Shown: positions 10,239 through 20,455 of the stretch, one piece after another | Position numbering within the stretch: the stretch's first letter is position 1 | How the letters are laid out: every line of letters begins with the position of its first letter | Source of the DNA: Oxalobacteraceae bacterium | Lineage (GTDB): Bacteria; Pseudomonadota; Gammaproteobacteria; Burkholderiales; Burkholderiaceae_D | Direction of reading: 5' to 3' | NCBI GenBank assembly: GCA_027490255.1 | Contig: JAIXYM010000060.1 | Span: forward strand, 1-48,748 | DNA length: 48,748 bases | Made by a program: the position numbers and the translations under genes | The notes under the pieces: model-generated | What the model was told of the DNA's origin: nothing | Seen by the model: only the letters and a program-made list of their open reading frames with translations | Database searches by the model: none

Positions 10239-12194
10239 TCAGCGTGGTAAGTTTTGCAAGAAAGTATGCACCGTGTTCAGCTCGCGCGTTCTGGCAAACG
10301 GTGGCAAACTTTGCCAGATACGCCGGCCATAGGGCTTAGATAACATCCGGGGATCACAGATCATCAGAACACCGCGATCGGATTCATCACGGATCAGACG
10401 TCCGGCTCCTTGCTTAAGGTTGATGATTGCCTCAGGAAGCTGATGGTGCATGAAACCATTCAGACCGCGCTTTTCCATGTCGGTGATACGTGCGGCGAGG
10501 ACTGGATCGTCGGGTGGCGCAAAAGGTAGCTTATCGATAATCACCACCGAGAGCGCATCACCCGGCACATCTACCCCTTCCCAGAAACTCTGACTCCCGA
10601 TCAGCACCGCATTACCTGCCTTGCGAAATTGTGTAAGCAGCTCGGTACGACCGATTTCGCCCTGCACGAACAAAGGATAAGGCAACTTGCGCCGCTCGAA
10701 TTCGTCGCGTAAACGCTCCGCCGTTTTTTTTACGGCACGTAGCGTCGTACAAAGAAAAAAGGTACGACCGCCTGCTGCCTCAATGACAGGTAATGCAGCA
10801 TCAATCACTGCATCAGTGTATTCAGGTGAATTCGGCTGCGGCAAAATCGTCGGAGAATACAGCAGCGCCTGCTGCTCATAATCAAATGGACTGGGCAGAG
10901 AGATCGATGTCTCACCGGTCAGTCCGAGTTGACTACTGTAGTGAGTAAAATCTTGTTTAACTGCCAGCGTGGCTGAAGTAAATATCCACGCGCGTGGTGG
11001 CCCCTCGCGCTGCTTGCTGAATATAGGTGCGATCGACAAGGGTGTGCGATGCAGTTGAACCGATTGTGAAAATGCCTCAACCCACAATACGGTAGGCGGA
11101 AGCGATTCGTCGCTTACTTCCTTCCAGTCAGCCAGACGAATGCCGATTTCAACGGCACGTACTCGGCATTGCTCTATCGTTTCCGCACGCTCGGCTTGCG
11201 ATGCGAGTACCTCGACCATATGCGAGAGCATGCCCTTGAGATGTTCAAGCGCCGGAAAAAAGGGACTACTGGCAGCAATCTGTGCAAATGCCAGCCGCGT
11301 ACCCTCTGGAGGAAATGTCAGTCGTAAATCACGTACCGATTTTTCAAGCGACGAGACTAAGGCGCCCCAGTCAGCGCCGTCGCGTGCATGCGTCAAGCCT
11401 TCGGCCAACACATCGCGACACAACTCCATGATCTGCGATGTCGACACATCCTCGCCAAAAAACAGCGTCGCTGTTTCGGGCAATTGATGTGCTTCATCGA
11501 AGATCACTGTATTCGCACTGGGTAAAAGTTCGGCGACACCGGTATCCTTCAAAGCGACATCCGCAAAAAACAGATGGTGATTAACCACGACTACATCGGC
11601 CTGTTGCGCTTCCTTGCGCGCCTTCATCACAAAACAATCCTGATAATGCGCGCACTCGGCTCCGAGACAGTTATCTCGCGTTGACGTGACAAGATTCCAG
11701 ATAAGCGCGTTCTCAGGCACGTTAGAAAGCTCTGCCTTATCACCGGTACTCGTCGTCTTGATAAAGCGACCAATATCGCGCAAATAGCCAACATCTTCGC
11801 GCGCAGTCAGCCTACCGTTTTGTAAAGTACGCTCGAGATGAAAATGACAGACATAGTTGGCTCGCCCTTTGAGCAGGGCCACCGATACAGGCACGTTAAG
11901 CGCTTTGCGAACAACCGGTATATCACGCAAGAATAGCTGGTCCTGAAGATTCTTCGTCCCAGTGGACACAATGACCTTGCCACCCCAAAGCAAGGCAGGC
12001 ACCAGATAAGCAAAAGTTTTTCCAGTGCCAGTACCCGCCTCGACAATCAACGCGGTCTGTCCTGCAATGGCCTGTGCGACGGCTCTGGCCATATCGGTCT
12101 GTGATTGACGGGGTCGAAAACCGGATATGCCAGCCGCCAGCGTGCCGTTGCCGGAAAACAGTTGATCAACCTCCTCGTCATGCACAAGGACCAT
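10239..12194 (-). CDS. DinG/YoaA-family (XPD-like) ATP-dependent DNA helicase
   Basis: This is a superfamily-2 helicase of the DinG/YoaA/XPD group, which unwinds DNA 5'-3' and resolves R-loops or damaged forks. It has Walker A (EAGTGTGKTFAYLVPALLWG), four cysteines suited to the [4Fe-4S] cluster (YVCHF, then DNCLGAECAHYQDC), the DEAH box (VIFDEAHQLPE), and C-terminal motifs SFWEGVDVPGDALSVVIIDK and QGAGRLIRDESDRG (motif VI). Length is about 651 residues. I chose the ATG at 12194; an in-frame TTG at 12221 adds nine residues. Neither has a good ribosome site. By size and motifs it looks closer to YoaA than to the longer E. coli DinG, but I cannot separate the two firmly, so no symbol is given. 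Confidence 0.9.
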   Translation of the reverse strand: MVLVHDEEVDQLFSGNGTLAAGISGFRPRQSQTDMARAVAQAIAGQTALIVEAGTGTGKTFAYLVPALLWGGKVIVSTGTKNLQDQLFLRDIPVVRKALNVPVSVALLKGRANYVCHFHLERTLQNGRLTAREDVGYLRDIGRFIKTTSTGDKAELSNVPENALIWNLVTSTRDNCLGAECAHYQDCFVMKARKEAQQADVVVVNHHLFFADVALKDTGVAELLPSANTVIFDEAHQLPETATLFFGEDVSTSQIMELCRDVLAEGLTHARDGADWGALVSSLEKSVRDLRLTFPPEGTRLAFAQIAASSPFFPALEHLKGMLSHMVEVLASQAERAETIEQCRVRAVEIGIRLADWKEVSDESLPPTVLWVEAFSQSVQLHRTPLSIAPIFSKQREGPPRAWIFTSATLAVKQDFTHYSSQLGLTGETSISLPSPFDYEQQALLYSPTILPQPNSPEYTDAVIDAALPVIEAAGGRTFFLCTTLRAVKKTAERLRDEFERRKLPYPLFVQGEIGRTELLTQFRKAGNAVLIGSQSFWEGVDVPGDALSVVIIDKLPFAPPDDPVLAARITDMEKRGLNGFMHHQLPEAIINLKQGAGRLIRDESDRGVLMICDPRMLSKPYGRRIWQSLPPFARTRELNTVHTFLQNLPR

Positions 12195-12242
12195 CGCTGG
12201 CGATTTGATTACTTCATTCAAAAGGAGTCGCCCATAGATATC

Positions 12243-12446
12243 TCAGGCTGGGATGTCCGGCACCAGCTGCATCTTGAGCTGAATGATCTGATCCTTGAGC
12301 TGCAATTTACGTTTTTTTAGTCGGCGTAATTGCAAATCATCTGAAGCCGCCGCTTCAGCAAAGCGATCAATCGCTGCATCCAGGTCACGGTGCTCAATTT
12401 CCAGTTCGATGACGCGAGCGCGTACCTGTTCAGCGGGGGCGTTCAT
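12243..12446 (-). CDS. YdcH-like DUF465 small coiled-coil protein
   Basis: A 67-residue, highly charged, all-helical protein: IELEIEHRDLDAAIDRF, then LQLRRLKKRKLQLKDQIIQL. The pattern of a short N-terminal helix with HRDLD followed by a basic RLKKRKLxLKDxI helix matches the YdcH/DUF465 family, small proteins of unknown function that are widespread in proteobacteria. The ATG overlaps the stop of the upstream secreted-protein gene by 4 bases (12443-12446), and the helicase gene follows closely, so all three are probably on one transcript. No function can be assigned. Confidence 0.8.
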   Translation of the reverse strand: MNAPAEQVRARVIELEIEHRDLDAAIDRFAEAAASDDLQLRRLKKRKLQLKDQIIQLKMQLVPDIPA

Positions 12447-13000
12447 GGTTCGCTGTTGCCCGGTGGCTTGGACGGCACCTTAGCATCGGAGGCGTCGGAG
12501 GCGTTGGAAGCATTGGAAGCATTGGAAGCGTTGGAAGCTTTAGAGGCATCGGGCACTTCGGCTGCGGGCTCTCGTGTCTTGCCAGTGATCGGTATAGAGC
12601 GGTCGGGTTTCTGTTTTGCCCGAACTTCGCGCTCAGCCAAGGCCCGGTCACGCTCGGCCGCTTTTTCTTTTCTGAGAAAAGCATTCGCTTCTACTTCGAT
12701 TTTTCTGATTTTTGACAGCGCAGCACGCTGCTTTTCTCTCACGTCATTCATGCATGACGACGCGAAGAACCGGTCATAACAGGCAATGCGCTGAGCTGAA
12801 TACATACGATCAATCTCAACACGCGCATCGATCACGTCATCCAGCGCCGCTTTAGCAATATCCGACGTGTCAATTGAACCGGAAGCATAACGCTCTGCAA
12901 GCGAATGTGAAACATCCTGTGCGTGCACCCGTGTTAGCGACAAGGTCAGCAGCAAGACCAAGAGAATGGACTGGTGCGGCAATATTCTGAAAGCGTTCAT
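12443..13000 (-). CDS. Secreted coiled-coil protein with a (Asn-Ala-Ser)n tail, function unknown
   Basis: I do not recognise this 185-residue product. It begins with a Sec-type signal peptide (hydrophobic core SILLVLLLTLSLTRV, likely cut after VHA). The mature part has two cysteines (ACYDRFFASSC) that could form a disulfide, then a long charged helix (AALSKIRKIEVEANAFLRKE, AERDRALAEREVRAKQ) and a low-complexity tail in which NAS/DAS triplets repeat about seven times. The tail corresponds to a 9-base DNA repeat at about 12487-12535. It sits between zapE (15 bases upstream) and the YdcH-like gene (4-base overlap). A periplasmic, envelope-associated role is likely from the signal peptide only. 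Confidence 0.75.
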   Translation of the reverse strand: MNAFRILPHQSILLVLLLTLSLTRVHAQDVSHSLAERYASGSIDTSDIAKAALDDVIDARVEIDRMYSAQRIACYDRFFASSCMNDVREKQRAALSKIRKIEVEANAFLRKEKAAERDRALAEREVRAKQKPDRSIPITGKTREPAAEVPDASKASNASNASNASNASDASDAKVPSKPPGNSEP

Positions 13001-13015
13001 AAAATCAATTTTTTA

Positions 13016-14113
13016 TCAGGCAATCGCTGCAGCCGCTTGTCGGCGGGTGCTTTCCTTGTATTCGCGCGACTGCATTTCCAGAATGCGCGATACGGTACGT
13101 TGAAATTCATTCGCCATTTTGCCTTCGGTGTACAGCAGCTCGGGCTCGACCTCGGCAGAGATGATCAGTTTGACACGGTGATCGTAAAGCACATCAATAA
13201 GCCAGGTAAACCGCCGCGCCTCGGAGGCCATTTCTGTGTCCATTTTCGGCACGCCCGACAGAAGCACCGTATGAAAACGATTCGCGAGATCCAGATAGTC
13301 ATTTTGCGATCTCGGCCCACCACAGAGCGTTGCAAAATCAAACCAGATGACACCACCCGCCCGTCGTAGCGCCTTGAGCTCCCGCGATTCTATCTTGATC
13401 CGGGGATCCTGGTCCGAAACCTCGGCGATGCTCGAGAAAGTCTGCTGCAAAGCTTTCTCGGCCACTGCATCTAATGGGCAGTGATACACATCGACCTGCG
13501 CCATGATGCGCTTGCGGTAATCCGTACCTGCATCCACATTCAGTACATCCAGCTGTTCTCTGAGCAGTGCAATGGCAGGCAGTATCCTGTCACGGTGCAG
13601 GCCATCAGGATAGAGCGTATCAGGGTCATAATTGGAGGTCAGTACAAACGAGACGCCGTTATCGAACAAGGCGGACATCAGATTGTAAAGAATCATCGCA
13701 TCCGCAATATCGGAAACGTGAAATTCATCGAAGCAGATCAGTCTATACTTGCGCGCGATTTTGGCAGCAACGACTTTGAGAGGATCTTCAACATCCTTTT
13801 GCTCATCCAGCTCTCTATGAACGCCGCGCATGAACTCATGAAAATGCAGCCGGGTCTTGCGGACGATGGGAACCACCTTGAAGAAGCTATCCATCAGGAA
13901 AGATTTTCCCCGACCGACACCACCCCAAAGGTATATCCCACGCGGCACATCAGGCCGATTGACCAAGCGCTTGAGCCGCGAAGAGCGTTGCTCCCGAAAA
14001 CCGACCCATTCGTCATAAGCCTGCTGCAAGCGATCAACCGCTAACAGTTGCGATGGGTCAGATTGATAACCACGCTCTGCGAGCACGTGATCATAGTACT
14101 GACGAACATTCAT
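13016..14113 (-). CDS. zapE: Cell division ATPase ZapE (AFG1-like)
   Basis: ZapE is an AFG1-type AAA+ ATPase that acts at the Z-ring during constriction in E. coli. The 365-residue protein has a Walker A near residue 64-71 (GGVGRGKSFLMDSFF), Walker B (ICFDEFHVSDIADAMI), the family segment RLHFHEFMRGVHREL, and DRILPAIALL, with a conserved C-terminal LIISAEVEPELLYTEG. Length is typical. Of GTG 14116, ATG 14113 and nearby options I chose ATG 14113, which overlaps the stop of the upstream lipoprotein gene by one base (TGATG), a common coupling arrangement. In many Burkholderiales zapE lies right beside lpd-odhB-odhA, as here. Confidence 0.93.
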   Translation of the reverse strand: MNVRQYYDHVLAERGYQSDPSQLLAVDRLQQAYDEWVGFREQRSSRLKRLVNRPDVPRGIYLWGGVGRGKSFLMDSFFKVVPIVRKTRLHFHEFMRGVHRELDEQKDVEDPLKVVAAKIARKYRLICFDEFHVSDIADAMILYNLMSALFDNGVSFVLTSNYDPDTLYPDGLHRDRILPAIALLREQLDVLNVDAGTDYRKRIMAQVDVYHCPLDAVAEKALQQTFSSIAEVSDQDPRIKIESRELKALRRAGGVIWFDFATLCGGPRSQNDYLDLANRFHTVLLSGVPKMDTEMASEARRFTWLIDVLYDHRVKLIISAEVEPELLYTEGKMANEFQRTVSRILEMQSREYKESTRRQAAAAIA

Positions 14114-14589
14114 CACTGCTGCGGCGCCATGTCAACGGTGATTTGCGATGGATAGTCGCTTGCCGTACCGGTCAGGGGGAATCCGAAACCTAGGGACACT
14201 CCAACACCGCTGTGGCCGCCGAAACCACCGCCGACACCCACGCCGACACGCGGCGTTCCGCTGGCATTCAGCCCACGACCAGCGCGGCTGCGGTGTATGA
14301 CCTCAGAGGTCCGGTAGCCTACCTTATTGCACACAACCCGCAGATCACCATTCGGATCACCGACCGTGGCATGACCAGGCGTCTGCACTGTCCAGCTACC
14401 CGCATCGGTGGTGACTACGCAATCTGCACCCGTAAGCGGCTTATCCTGCGAAGTGGTCAGGATTTCGACGCGACCATCAAACGGTGGCGTCGTCGCGCAA
14501 CCTGACGCCAGCAAAGCCATAAGCATCACGCTCCACCACTTCAGCCACGTCAGCCATGTCAGACCACCTGGATTGAGTCGCATGATCAT
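14113..14589 (-). CDS. Small lipoprotein with a Gly-rich C-terminal segment, function unknown
   Basis: A 158-residue protein with a lipoprotein signal: a hydrophobic run ending in ALLASGC, with the lipidated Cys near residue 30. The mature domain (FDGRVEILTTSQDKPLTGA, CVVTTDAGSWTVQTPG, LRVVCNKVGYRTSEVI) has two cysteines and looks like a small beta-sandwich of the carboxypeptidase-regulatory or PEGA kind, with a conserved GYR. A glycine- and valine-rich run follows (RVGVGVGGGFGGHSGVGVSL). I cannot name a family with certainty. ATGs at 14589 and 14583 are both possible; the AGGA site fits the second slightly better. It lies between lpdA and zapE and is coupled to zapE by a one-base overlap. 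Confidence 0.72.
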   Translation of the reverse strand: MIMRLNPGGLTWLTWLKWWSVMLMALLASGCATTPPFDGRVEILTTSQDKPLTGADCVVTTDAGSWTVQTPGHATVGDPNGDLRVVCNKVGYRTSEVIHRSRAGRGLNASGTPRVGVGVGGGFGGHSGVGVSLGFGFPLTGTASDYPSQITVDMAPQQ

Positions 14590-14612
14590 CTGTCCTTTGC
14601 TGCGCCCGGCGA

Positions 14613-16037
14613 TCAGAAATTCAGTGAGCGCTTGTCGACGGCCAGTGCCGCCTCTTTGGTAGCCTCGGACAATGAAGGGTGTGCATGGCAGATGCGTGCA
14701 ATGTCTTCTGCAGAAGCACGAAACTCCATCGCTACGACTGCTTCGGAGATCAGCTCGGAGGCCATCGGCCCGACGATATGCACGCCCAGTATTTCATCGG
14801 TGCGCGCATCTGCTAAAAACTTCACCATCCCAGAGGTATCACCCAGCGCCCTTGCTCGCCCATTGGCCATGAACGGGAAAGTACCCGCGTTATAAGCGAT
14901 ACCTTCCGCTTTGAGTTGCTGCTCGGTCTTTCCCACCCAGGCAATCTCAGGCGATGTATAAATCACCCAGGGAATCGTATTAAAGTTCACGTGGCCATGC
15001 TTGCCAGCAATGCGCTCGGCGACAGCAACACCCTCTTCCTCAGCCTTGTGCGCGAGCATAGGTCCTCGCACTACATCACCTACGGCCCAAACATTGGGCA
15101 GATTACTGCGGCAGTGATCATCGACCGCGATGAATCCGCGCTCATCAAGCGCCAGACCCACCGCTTCCGGCTGGAGTCCGATGGTATTGGGCACGCGACC
15201 GATAGAGACAATTAGGCGATCGAATTGGACCTTGTGATCCTTGCCAGCGGCATCGGTGTAATGAACGCTGACCTCCTTGCCCGCCTTGATTTCACCAATT
15301 TTTACGCCGAGTTCAACGGTCAGTCCCTGTTTCGCAAACAACTTTTGCGCTTCGGCTGCAATTTGCTGATCTACCGCACCAAGGAAAGTCGGCAATGCCT
15401 CAAGTATCGTCACCTCTGCACCCAGACGGCGCCAGACACTACCCATCTCGAGACCAATCACACCGGCGCCAATGACGCCCAGCTTTTTGGGTACGGCATC
15501 AATTGCCAGCGCACCCGTATTGGAGAGAATTAGTTTTTCATCAAACGGTACCTGAGGCAATGCACGGGGGTTCGAGCCTGTGGCAACGATGATGTGCTTG
15601 CCCTTGACTGTCTCGGTAGTTTTGCCGGTGACTGAAATTTCATAACCATCAGCATCCGCTTTGACGAACGCGCCACGACCGTGAAAAAAAGTGACTTTGT
15701 TTTTCTTGAACAGATAAAGGATGCCGTCGTTGTTTTGTTTGACGACCGTATCCTTGCGTCCCAGCATTTGCGCCAGATTGAGCTTGAGACCTTTGACCTC
15801 GATACCGTGTTCGGCAAAGCCATGACCTGCATGCTCGAAATGCTCGGACGACTGCAGCAAAGCTTTCGACGGAATACAGCCAACGTTAGTGCAAGTACCA
15901 CCCGGCGCCGGCCCACCCTTGTCGTTTTTCCATTCGTCGATGCAAGCGGTTGAGAGTCCCAATTGGGCAGCGCGAATGGCGGCTATGTAACCACCCGGGC
16001 CACCGCCAATGACGATGACATCAAAATTTTTCGACAT
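14613..16037 (-). CDS. lpdA: Dihydrolipoyl dehydrogenase, E3 of the 2-oxoglutarate dehydrogenase complex
   Basis: E3 re-oxidises the lipoyl groups of the E2 subunit and passes electrons to NAD+ through FAD and a redox disulfide. The 474-residue protein has the FAD motif [19 protein letters not shown], the active disulfide C49/C54 in [16 protein letters not shown], the NAD motif [20 protein letters not shown], the second FAD motif [20 protein letters not shown], and the C-terminal catalytic His-Glu ([16 protein letters not shown]). All catalytic residues are present. It is the third gene of odhA-odhB-lpdA, 9 bases after odhB, so it most likely serves this complex; the absence of an N-terminal lipoyl domain suggests it is not the pyruvate-dehydrogenase-specific form. 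Confidence 0.95.
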   Translation of the reverse strand: MSKNFDVIVIGGGPGGYIAAIRAAQLGLSTACIDEWKNDKGGPAPGGTCTNVGCIPSKALLQSSEHFEHAGHGFAEHGIEVKGLKLNLAQMLGRKDTVVKQNNDGILYLFKKNKVTFFHGRGAFVKADADGYEISVTGKTTETVKGKHIIVATGSNPRALPQVPFDEKLILSNTGALAIDAVPKKLGVIGAGVIGLEMGSVWRRLGAEVTILEALPTFLGAVDQQIAAEAQKLFAKQGLTVELGVKIGEIKAGKEVSVHYTDAAGKDHKVQFDRLIVSIGRVPNTIGLQPEAVGLALDERGFIAVDDHCRSNLPNVWAVGDVVRGPMLAHKAEEEGVAVAERIAGKHGHVNFNTIPWVIYTSPEIAWVGKTEQQLKAEGIAYNAGTFPFMANGRARALGDTSGMVKFLADARTDEILGVHIVGPMASELISEAVVAMEFRASAEDIARICHAHPSLSEATKEAALAVDKRSLNF

Positions 16038-16046
16038 GGCAGCCCC

Positions 16047-17300
16047 TTACAGATCGAGTAACAGACGGGACGGATCTTCGAGTACTTCTTTCATCGCCAC
16101 CAAACCGAGCACCGCTTCACGGCCATCAATGAGTCGATGATCGTAAGACATTGCGAGATAATTTATTGGCCGAATGACGATCTGTCCGTTCTCGACCACC
16201 GCACGGTCCTTGGTCGCATGAACACCGAGGATCGCCGATTGCGGCGGGTTGATGATAGGCGTAGAGAGCATAGAGCCAAACACACCGCCATTCGAAATCG
16301 AGAAGGTACCGCCAGTCAGTTCATCCAGCGTGAGCTTGCCATCCTTAGCTTTCTGACCGAATTCGCCGATCTTCTTTTCTATTTCAGCGATGTTCATCTG
16401 ATCGACATTGCGAAGAATAGGCACCACCAAACCACGCGGCGATCCGACCGCGATGCCGATATCAAAATAGCCGTGGTAGACCACATCATTGCCATCGATC
16501 GAGGCATTTAGTACGGGATATTTTTTGAGCGCGGCGACTGCAGCCTTGACGAAGAAGGACATGAAACCCATCTTCACGCCGTGCTCTTTTTCAAACTTGT
16601 CTTTGTACCTGTTCCGCAGGTCCATCACCGGCTGCATGTTGACCTCGTTAAAGGTCGTGAGGATGGCGTTGGTTGATTGCGAATCCAGAAGACGCTCTGC
16701 AATACGGGCACGCAAGCGGCTCATCGGCACGCGTTGCTCGGGTCGGTCACCGAGATCAATACCGGCCGGCGCAGGCACTGCCGGCAACGCAGCAGCGCGC
16801 GGAGCGGCGGCTGTTGGCGCTGGTGCAGTCTTGTTTTGCATGGCGTTGATCACATCACCCTTGGTGACACGTCCATCCTTGCCAGTCCCCGCGACGCTGT
16901 CAGCAGACATCTTGTTTTCTGCGAGCATGCGAGCGGCAGCAGGCATCGCAATCGTGCTGCTAGCTGCGGCAGCGCTGGCAGGCGTCGGCGCCGCGGCGGT
17001 ATCGGTAGCTGCCACTGCTGGAGTGGCTGGCGCGCTGGCAGCGCCGGCAGCCGCGGTCGCTTCGGTGTCGATGCGAGCAATGATTTCACCCGCCACAACC
17101 GTACTGCCGTTTTCTTTGAGAATTTCGACAATCACGCCTTGCGCGGGTGCAGGCAATTCCAGCACCACTTTGTCGGTTTCGATATCAATCAGGTTTTCGT
17201 CGCGAGCCACGGCTTCGCCGACTTTCTTATGCCACTGAAGCAGCGTTGCTTCTGCAACGGATTCTGACAGCTGCGGTACAGGGACTTCAAGGATTGCCAT
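16047..17300 (-). CDS. odhB: Dihydrolipoyl succinyltransferase, E2 of 2-oxoglutarate dehydrogenase
   Basis: E2 transfers the succinyl group from lipoamide to CoA and forms the core of the complex. The 417-residue protein has one lipoyl domain (modified lysine K44 in [12 protein letters not shown]), an Ala/Pro-rich hinge (about 85-115), an E3/E1-binding domain (about 119-155, [19 protein letters not shown]), a second Ala/Pro hinge, and the catalytic domain ending [15 protein letters not shown], with H388 and D392 as the acyltransferase pair. A single lipoyl domain is normal for odhB/sucB. A GGAG ribosome site lies about 7 bases before the ATG. It lies 65 bases after odhA and 9 bases before lpdA. 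Confidence 0.95.
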   Translation of the reverse strand: MAILEVPVPQLSESVAEATLLQWHKKVGEAVARDENLIDIETDKVVLELPAPAQGVIVEILKENGSTVVAGEIIARIDTEATAAAGAASAPATPAVAATDTAAAPTPASAAAASSTIAMPAAARMLAENKMSADSVAGTGKDGRVTKGDVINAMQNKTAPAPTAAAPRAAALPAVPAPAGIDLGDRPEQRVPMSRLRARIAERLLDSQSTNAILTTFNEVNMQPVMDLRNRYKDKFEKEHGVKMGFMSFFVKAAVAALKKYPVLNASIDGNDVVYHGYFDIGIAVGSPRGLVVPILRNVDQMNIAEIEKKIGEFGQKAKDGKLTLDELTGGTFSISNGGVFGSMLSTPIINPPQSAILGVHATKDRAVVENGQIVIRPINYLAMSYDHRLIDGREAVLGLVAMKEVLEDPSRLLLDL

Positions 17301-17365
17301 AACACTCTCCGTTTCGGGTTGTTCTAACGGTGCACCGGCATACGTTGCACCATCGGGTCATTGTT

Positions 17366-20221
17366 TTATTTGGTCAGTACGAAGCCTTTGAGCTTCGAGA
17401 AAGCCGTATCAATCAGCGCCTTCTGCTGCGCATAGTGCTTGTCGTAGTAACCCACCGCGGGCGAAGCACTTGCTGGTCGTCCGGCGTAAGCCAGTTTCTG
17501 GCCGTCCGACAGATTTTCCATAATGTTGTGCTGTATCTGGAACCAAGCACCCTGATTCTGCGGTTCATCCTGCACCCACACCAACTCGCTAAAATTTGGA
17601 TAAGACTTGAGCTCGGTCGAGAGTGCCTTGTGCGGGAAGGGGTACAACTGCTCGACGCGGATAATCGCGACGTCCGATGCACCGCGCTCCTTACGCGCAT
17701 TGACGAGATCGAAATACACCTTGCCGGAGCAAGCCAGAACGCGTTTGACTTTCTTGCGATCGATGCTGTCATCAACCTCGCCCAACACAGTATGGAACGA
17801 TCCTTTGACCAACTCAGAGAGCGGCGAGCCTGCATCCTTGTTACGCAGCAGCGACTTGGGCGTCATGATGACCAGCGGCTTGCGGAACAGACGAATCATC
17901 TGACGGCGCAGAAGGTGGAAAATCTGCGATGCGGTCGTCGGTTGCACGACCTGCATGTTGTTGTCCGCGCAAAGCTGCAAGAAACGCTCTAGACGTGCTG
18001 ATGAGTGTTCGGGTCCTTGGCCTTCGTAACCATGTGGCAGCATCATCACGAGTCCGGAAGCACGACCCCATTTCACTTCGCCGGAGCTGATGAACTGGTC
18101 GATCACCACCTGAGCACCGTTTGCAAAATCGCCGAATTGCGCTTCCCAGATGGTGAGCGTATTGGGTTCTGCGGTCGAATAGCCATACTCGAAAGCGAGT
18201 ACCGCTTCCTCTGACAGCACGGAGTCAATCACGAGGAAAGGCGCTTGCTGATGCGAGACGTGCTGCAGCGGTATGTAAGAACCGGCATCCCATTTCTCGC
18301 GGTTCTGATCATGCAGCACCGAATGGCGGTGAGTAAAAGTACCGCGACCGGCATCCTGTCCGGTAATGCGAACGGCATAGCCAGAAGACACCAGTGATGC
18401 AAAAGCCAGATGCTCGCCCATACCCCAGTCGAGATTGGCTTCACCACGGCCCATTGCTGCACGATCTGCCAGCACTTTTTCGACCAGCGGATGTACCTTG
18501 AAGCCATCAGGTACTTGGGTGATACGCTCGGACAGACGTTTAAGTTCAGCGGCCGGCACGGACGTATCCGCCGCATCGGTCCACTTGCGATTGAGGAAAG
18601 GCATCCAATCAACCGCGTATTTGTTCTTGAAATTGGAGATGACCGGATCGACCGAGCGACGTCCTGCATCCATCGCATCGCGGAAATCTTTGACCATGCT
18701 ATCACCGCCATCGGTAGCAATCGTACCCTGTGTGGCGAGCTTGTCTGCATAGAGCTTGCGCGTGCCCGGATGCTGACCGATTTTCTTGTACATCAGCGGC
18801 TGTGTAAGCGCGGGCGTGTCCTGTTCGTTGTGACCGAGTTTGCGGAAGCAAACGATATCGACCACGATATCCTTCTGGAATTGCATACGGAAATCGAGTG
18901 CGATCTGCGTCGCAAACACAACCGCTTCCGGATCATCACCGTTCACATGCAGCACAGGTGCTTCGATCATCTTGACGACGTCAGAGCAATACAGGGTCGA
19001 GCGTGAATCACGCGGGTCCGAGGTCGTAAAACCAATCTGGTTGTTAATCACGATATGAACCGTGCCACCCGTACCGTAACCACGAGTCTGCGCCAGATTC
19101 AGCGTCTCCATCACAACGCCCTGCCCGGCAAACGCGGCATCGCCGTGCACCAAAATCGGCAAGACCTGCGCCCCCTTCTGATCACCCCGGCGGTCCATAC
19201 GCGCCTTGACCGAGCCTTCGACGACAGGATTGACGATCTCGAGGTGCGAAGGATTGAATGCCAGCGACAAGTGCACTGGGCCACCGGGCGTAGAAATATC
19301 GCTTGAAAAGCCCTGGTGGTATTTCACGTCACCTGCAGGCAAATCATCGCCGTGTTTACCTTCGAATTCGGCAAACAAATCATGCGGCATTTTGCCCAGA
19401 ATATTGACCAGCACATTCAGGCGACCGCGGTGCGCCATGCCAATCACAATCTCCTGAATGCCATTGCTGCCAGCGCGCTGAATGGTTTCGTCCAACGAGG
19501 CGATGAAACTCTCGCCACCCTCGAGCGAAAAACGCTTCTGGCCCACGTATTTGGTATGTAGATAGCGCTCAAGGCCCTCGGCTGCGGTCAGTCGGTCAAG
19601 AATATGAACCTTCTGCTCCCGCGTGAAATTGCCGGTAGCCCTACTTGATTCCAGTCGTTCCTGCATCCAGCGCTTCTGCGCGGGGTCGGTCATGTACTGA
19701 AATTCGGCGCCGATCGAGCGGCAGTAGGTATCACGCAGCGCTTGCAACAAGTCGCGCAGGGTGGCGGTGTCACCACCGAAATAGGTATTGCTGATGTTGA
19801 ACACGATGTCCATGTCAGCATCAGAGAAGCCGTAGAACGCGGGCTCGAGTTCAGGAATGTTCGGACGCTCTTGGCGCTGCAGCGGGTCGAGATTGGCCCA
19901 CTGGGTACCGAGGAAACGGTAGGCGGCGATCAGCTGGGTGACGGCAACCCGCTTGCGGCCCATTTCGGCATCGGCGGATGCGGTGACGGTCCGAATCGGA
20001 CCTTGCTTCGCACGCTCGGCGAACGAGGCAACCACGCTGGCGTGAGGCACATCGGGACGGTCAGAGCCATCAACCGCGGGTACGTGCTGCATCGCGTCGA
20101 AATACGCGCGCCAGTTATCGGGTACTGCACCGGGATTAAGAAGGTAGGCCTCATACAGTTCTTCCACGTACGGGGCGTTACCTCCAAACAGATAAGAATT
20201 GGAGAAGTGTTGCTGCATCAT
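17366..20221 (-). CDS. odhA: 2-oxoglutarate dehydrogenase E1 component (thiamine-diphosphate)
   Basis: E1 decarboxylates 2-oxoglutarate on thiamine diphosphate and succinylates E2. The protein of about 951 residues starts MMQQHFSNSYLFGGNAPYVE, the usual E1o N-terminus, and has EIVIGMAHRGRLNVLVNILG, the ThDP/Mg region VHGDAAFAGQGVVMETLNL and IVINNQIGFTTSDPRDSR, and in the C-terminal half FEYGYSTAEPNTLTIWEAQF. Length matches the family. I start at ATG 20221; the in-frame GTG at 20230 is less well placed relative to the AAGGTGA ribosome site. The gene heads odhA-odhB-lpdA and is separated from gltA by a terminator, so the promoter should be in 20231-20455; I could not pick one with confidence. 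Confidence 0.95.
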   Translation of the reverse strand: MMQQHFSNSYLFGGNAPYVEELYEAYLLNPGAVPDNWRAYFDAMQHVPAVDGSDRPDVPHASVVASFAERAKQGPIRTVTASADAEMGRKRVAVTQLIAAYRFLGTQWANLDPLQRQERPNIPELEPAFYGFSDADMDIVFNISNTYFGGDTATLRDLLQALRDTYCRSIGAEFQYMTDPAQKRWMQERLESSRATGNFTREQKVHILDRLTAAEGLERYLHTKYVGQKRFSLEGGESFIASLDETIQRAGSNGIQEIVIGMAHRGRLNVLVNILGKMPHDLFAEFEGKHGDDLPAGDVKYHQGFSSDISTPGGPVHLSLAFNPSHLEIVNPVVEGSVKARMDRRGDQKGAQVLPILVHGDAAFAGQGVVMETLNLAQTRGYGTGGTVHIVINNQIGFTTSDPRDSRSTLYCSDVVKMIEAPVLHVNGDDPEAVVFATQIALDFRMQFQKDIVVDIVCFRKLGHNEQDTPALTQPLMYKKIGQHPGTRKLYADKLATQGTIATDGGDSMVKDFRDAMDAGRRSVDPVISNFKNKYAVDWMPFLNRKWTDAADTSVPAAELKRLSERITQVPDGFKVHPLVEKVLADRAAMGRGEANLDWGMGEHLAFASLVSSGYAVRITGQDAGRGTFTHRHSVLHDQNREKWDAGSYIPLQHVSHQQAPFLVIDSVLSEEAVLAFEYGYSTAEPNTLTIWEAQFGDFANGAQVVIDQFISSGEVKWGRASGLVMMLPHGYEGQGPEHSSARLERFLQLCADNNMQVVQPTTASQIFHLLRRQMIRLFRKPLVIMTPKSLLRNKDAGSPLSELVKGSFHTVLGEVDDSIDRKKVKRVLACSGKVYFDLVNARKERGASDVAIIRVEQLYPFPHKALSTELKSYPNFSELVWVQDEPQNQGAWFQIQHNIMENLSDGQKLAYAGRPASASPAVGYYDKHYAQQKALIDTAFSKLKGFVLTK

Positions 20222-20455
20222 CTTGCTCACCTTTTCCTCGCGCTTCGCGAGAGCTGGGGGTTAGAAAGTCCTGGCAAATCTGGTTACGCCAAATCACTGC
20301 TGGCCTGCTGGCACAGCATTGGCGTTGCCCTAGACTTCCGAAAGGACTCCCATGGAAGTCCACCTAACCATCCACATCACGGGCTTTCCGATCCGTGGAT
20401 TGCACTACTAACAACGTGACGCCGAGAATAACACAGCGCTCCTTCTTTTCAACGT

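Noticed and set aside
12487-12540. Short regularly spaced repeat, considered as a CRISPR or regulatory array
   Set aside because: Units are 9 bases without spacers and translate as the Asn-Ala-Ser tail of a secreted protein, so it is a coding microsatellite.
16489-17238. Long open frame (249 codons) opposite odhB, rich in Ala, Ser and Arg
   Set aside because: It mirrors the Ala/Pro-rich hinges of odhB, has no ribosome site and no recognisable domain; odhB is certain.
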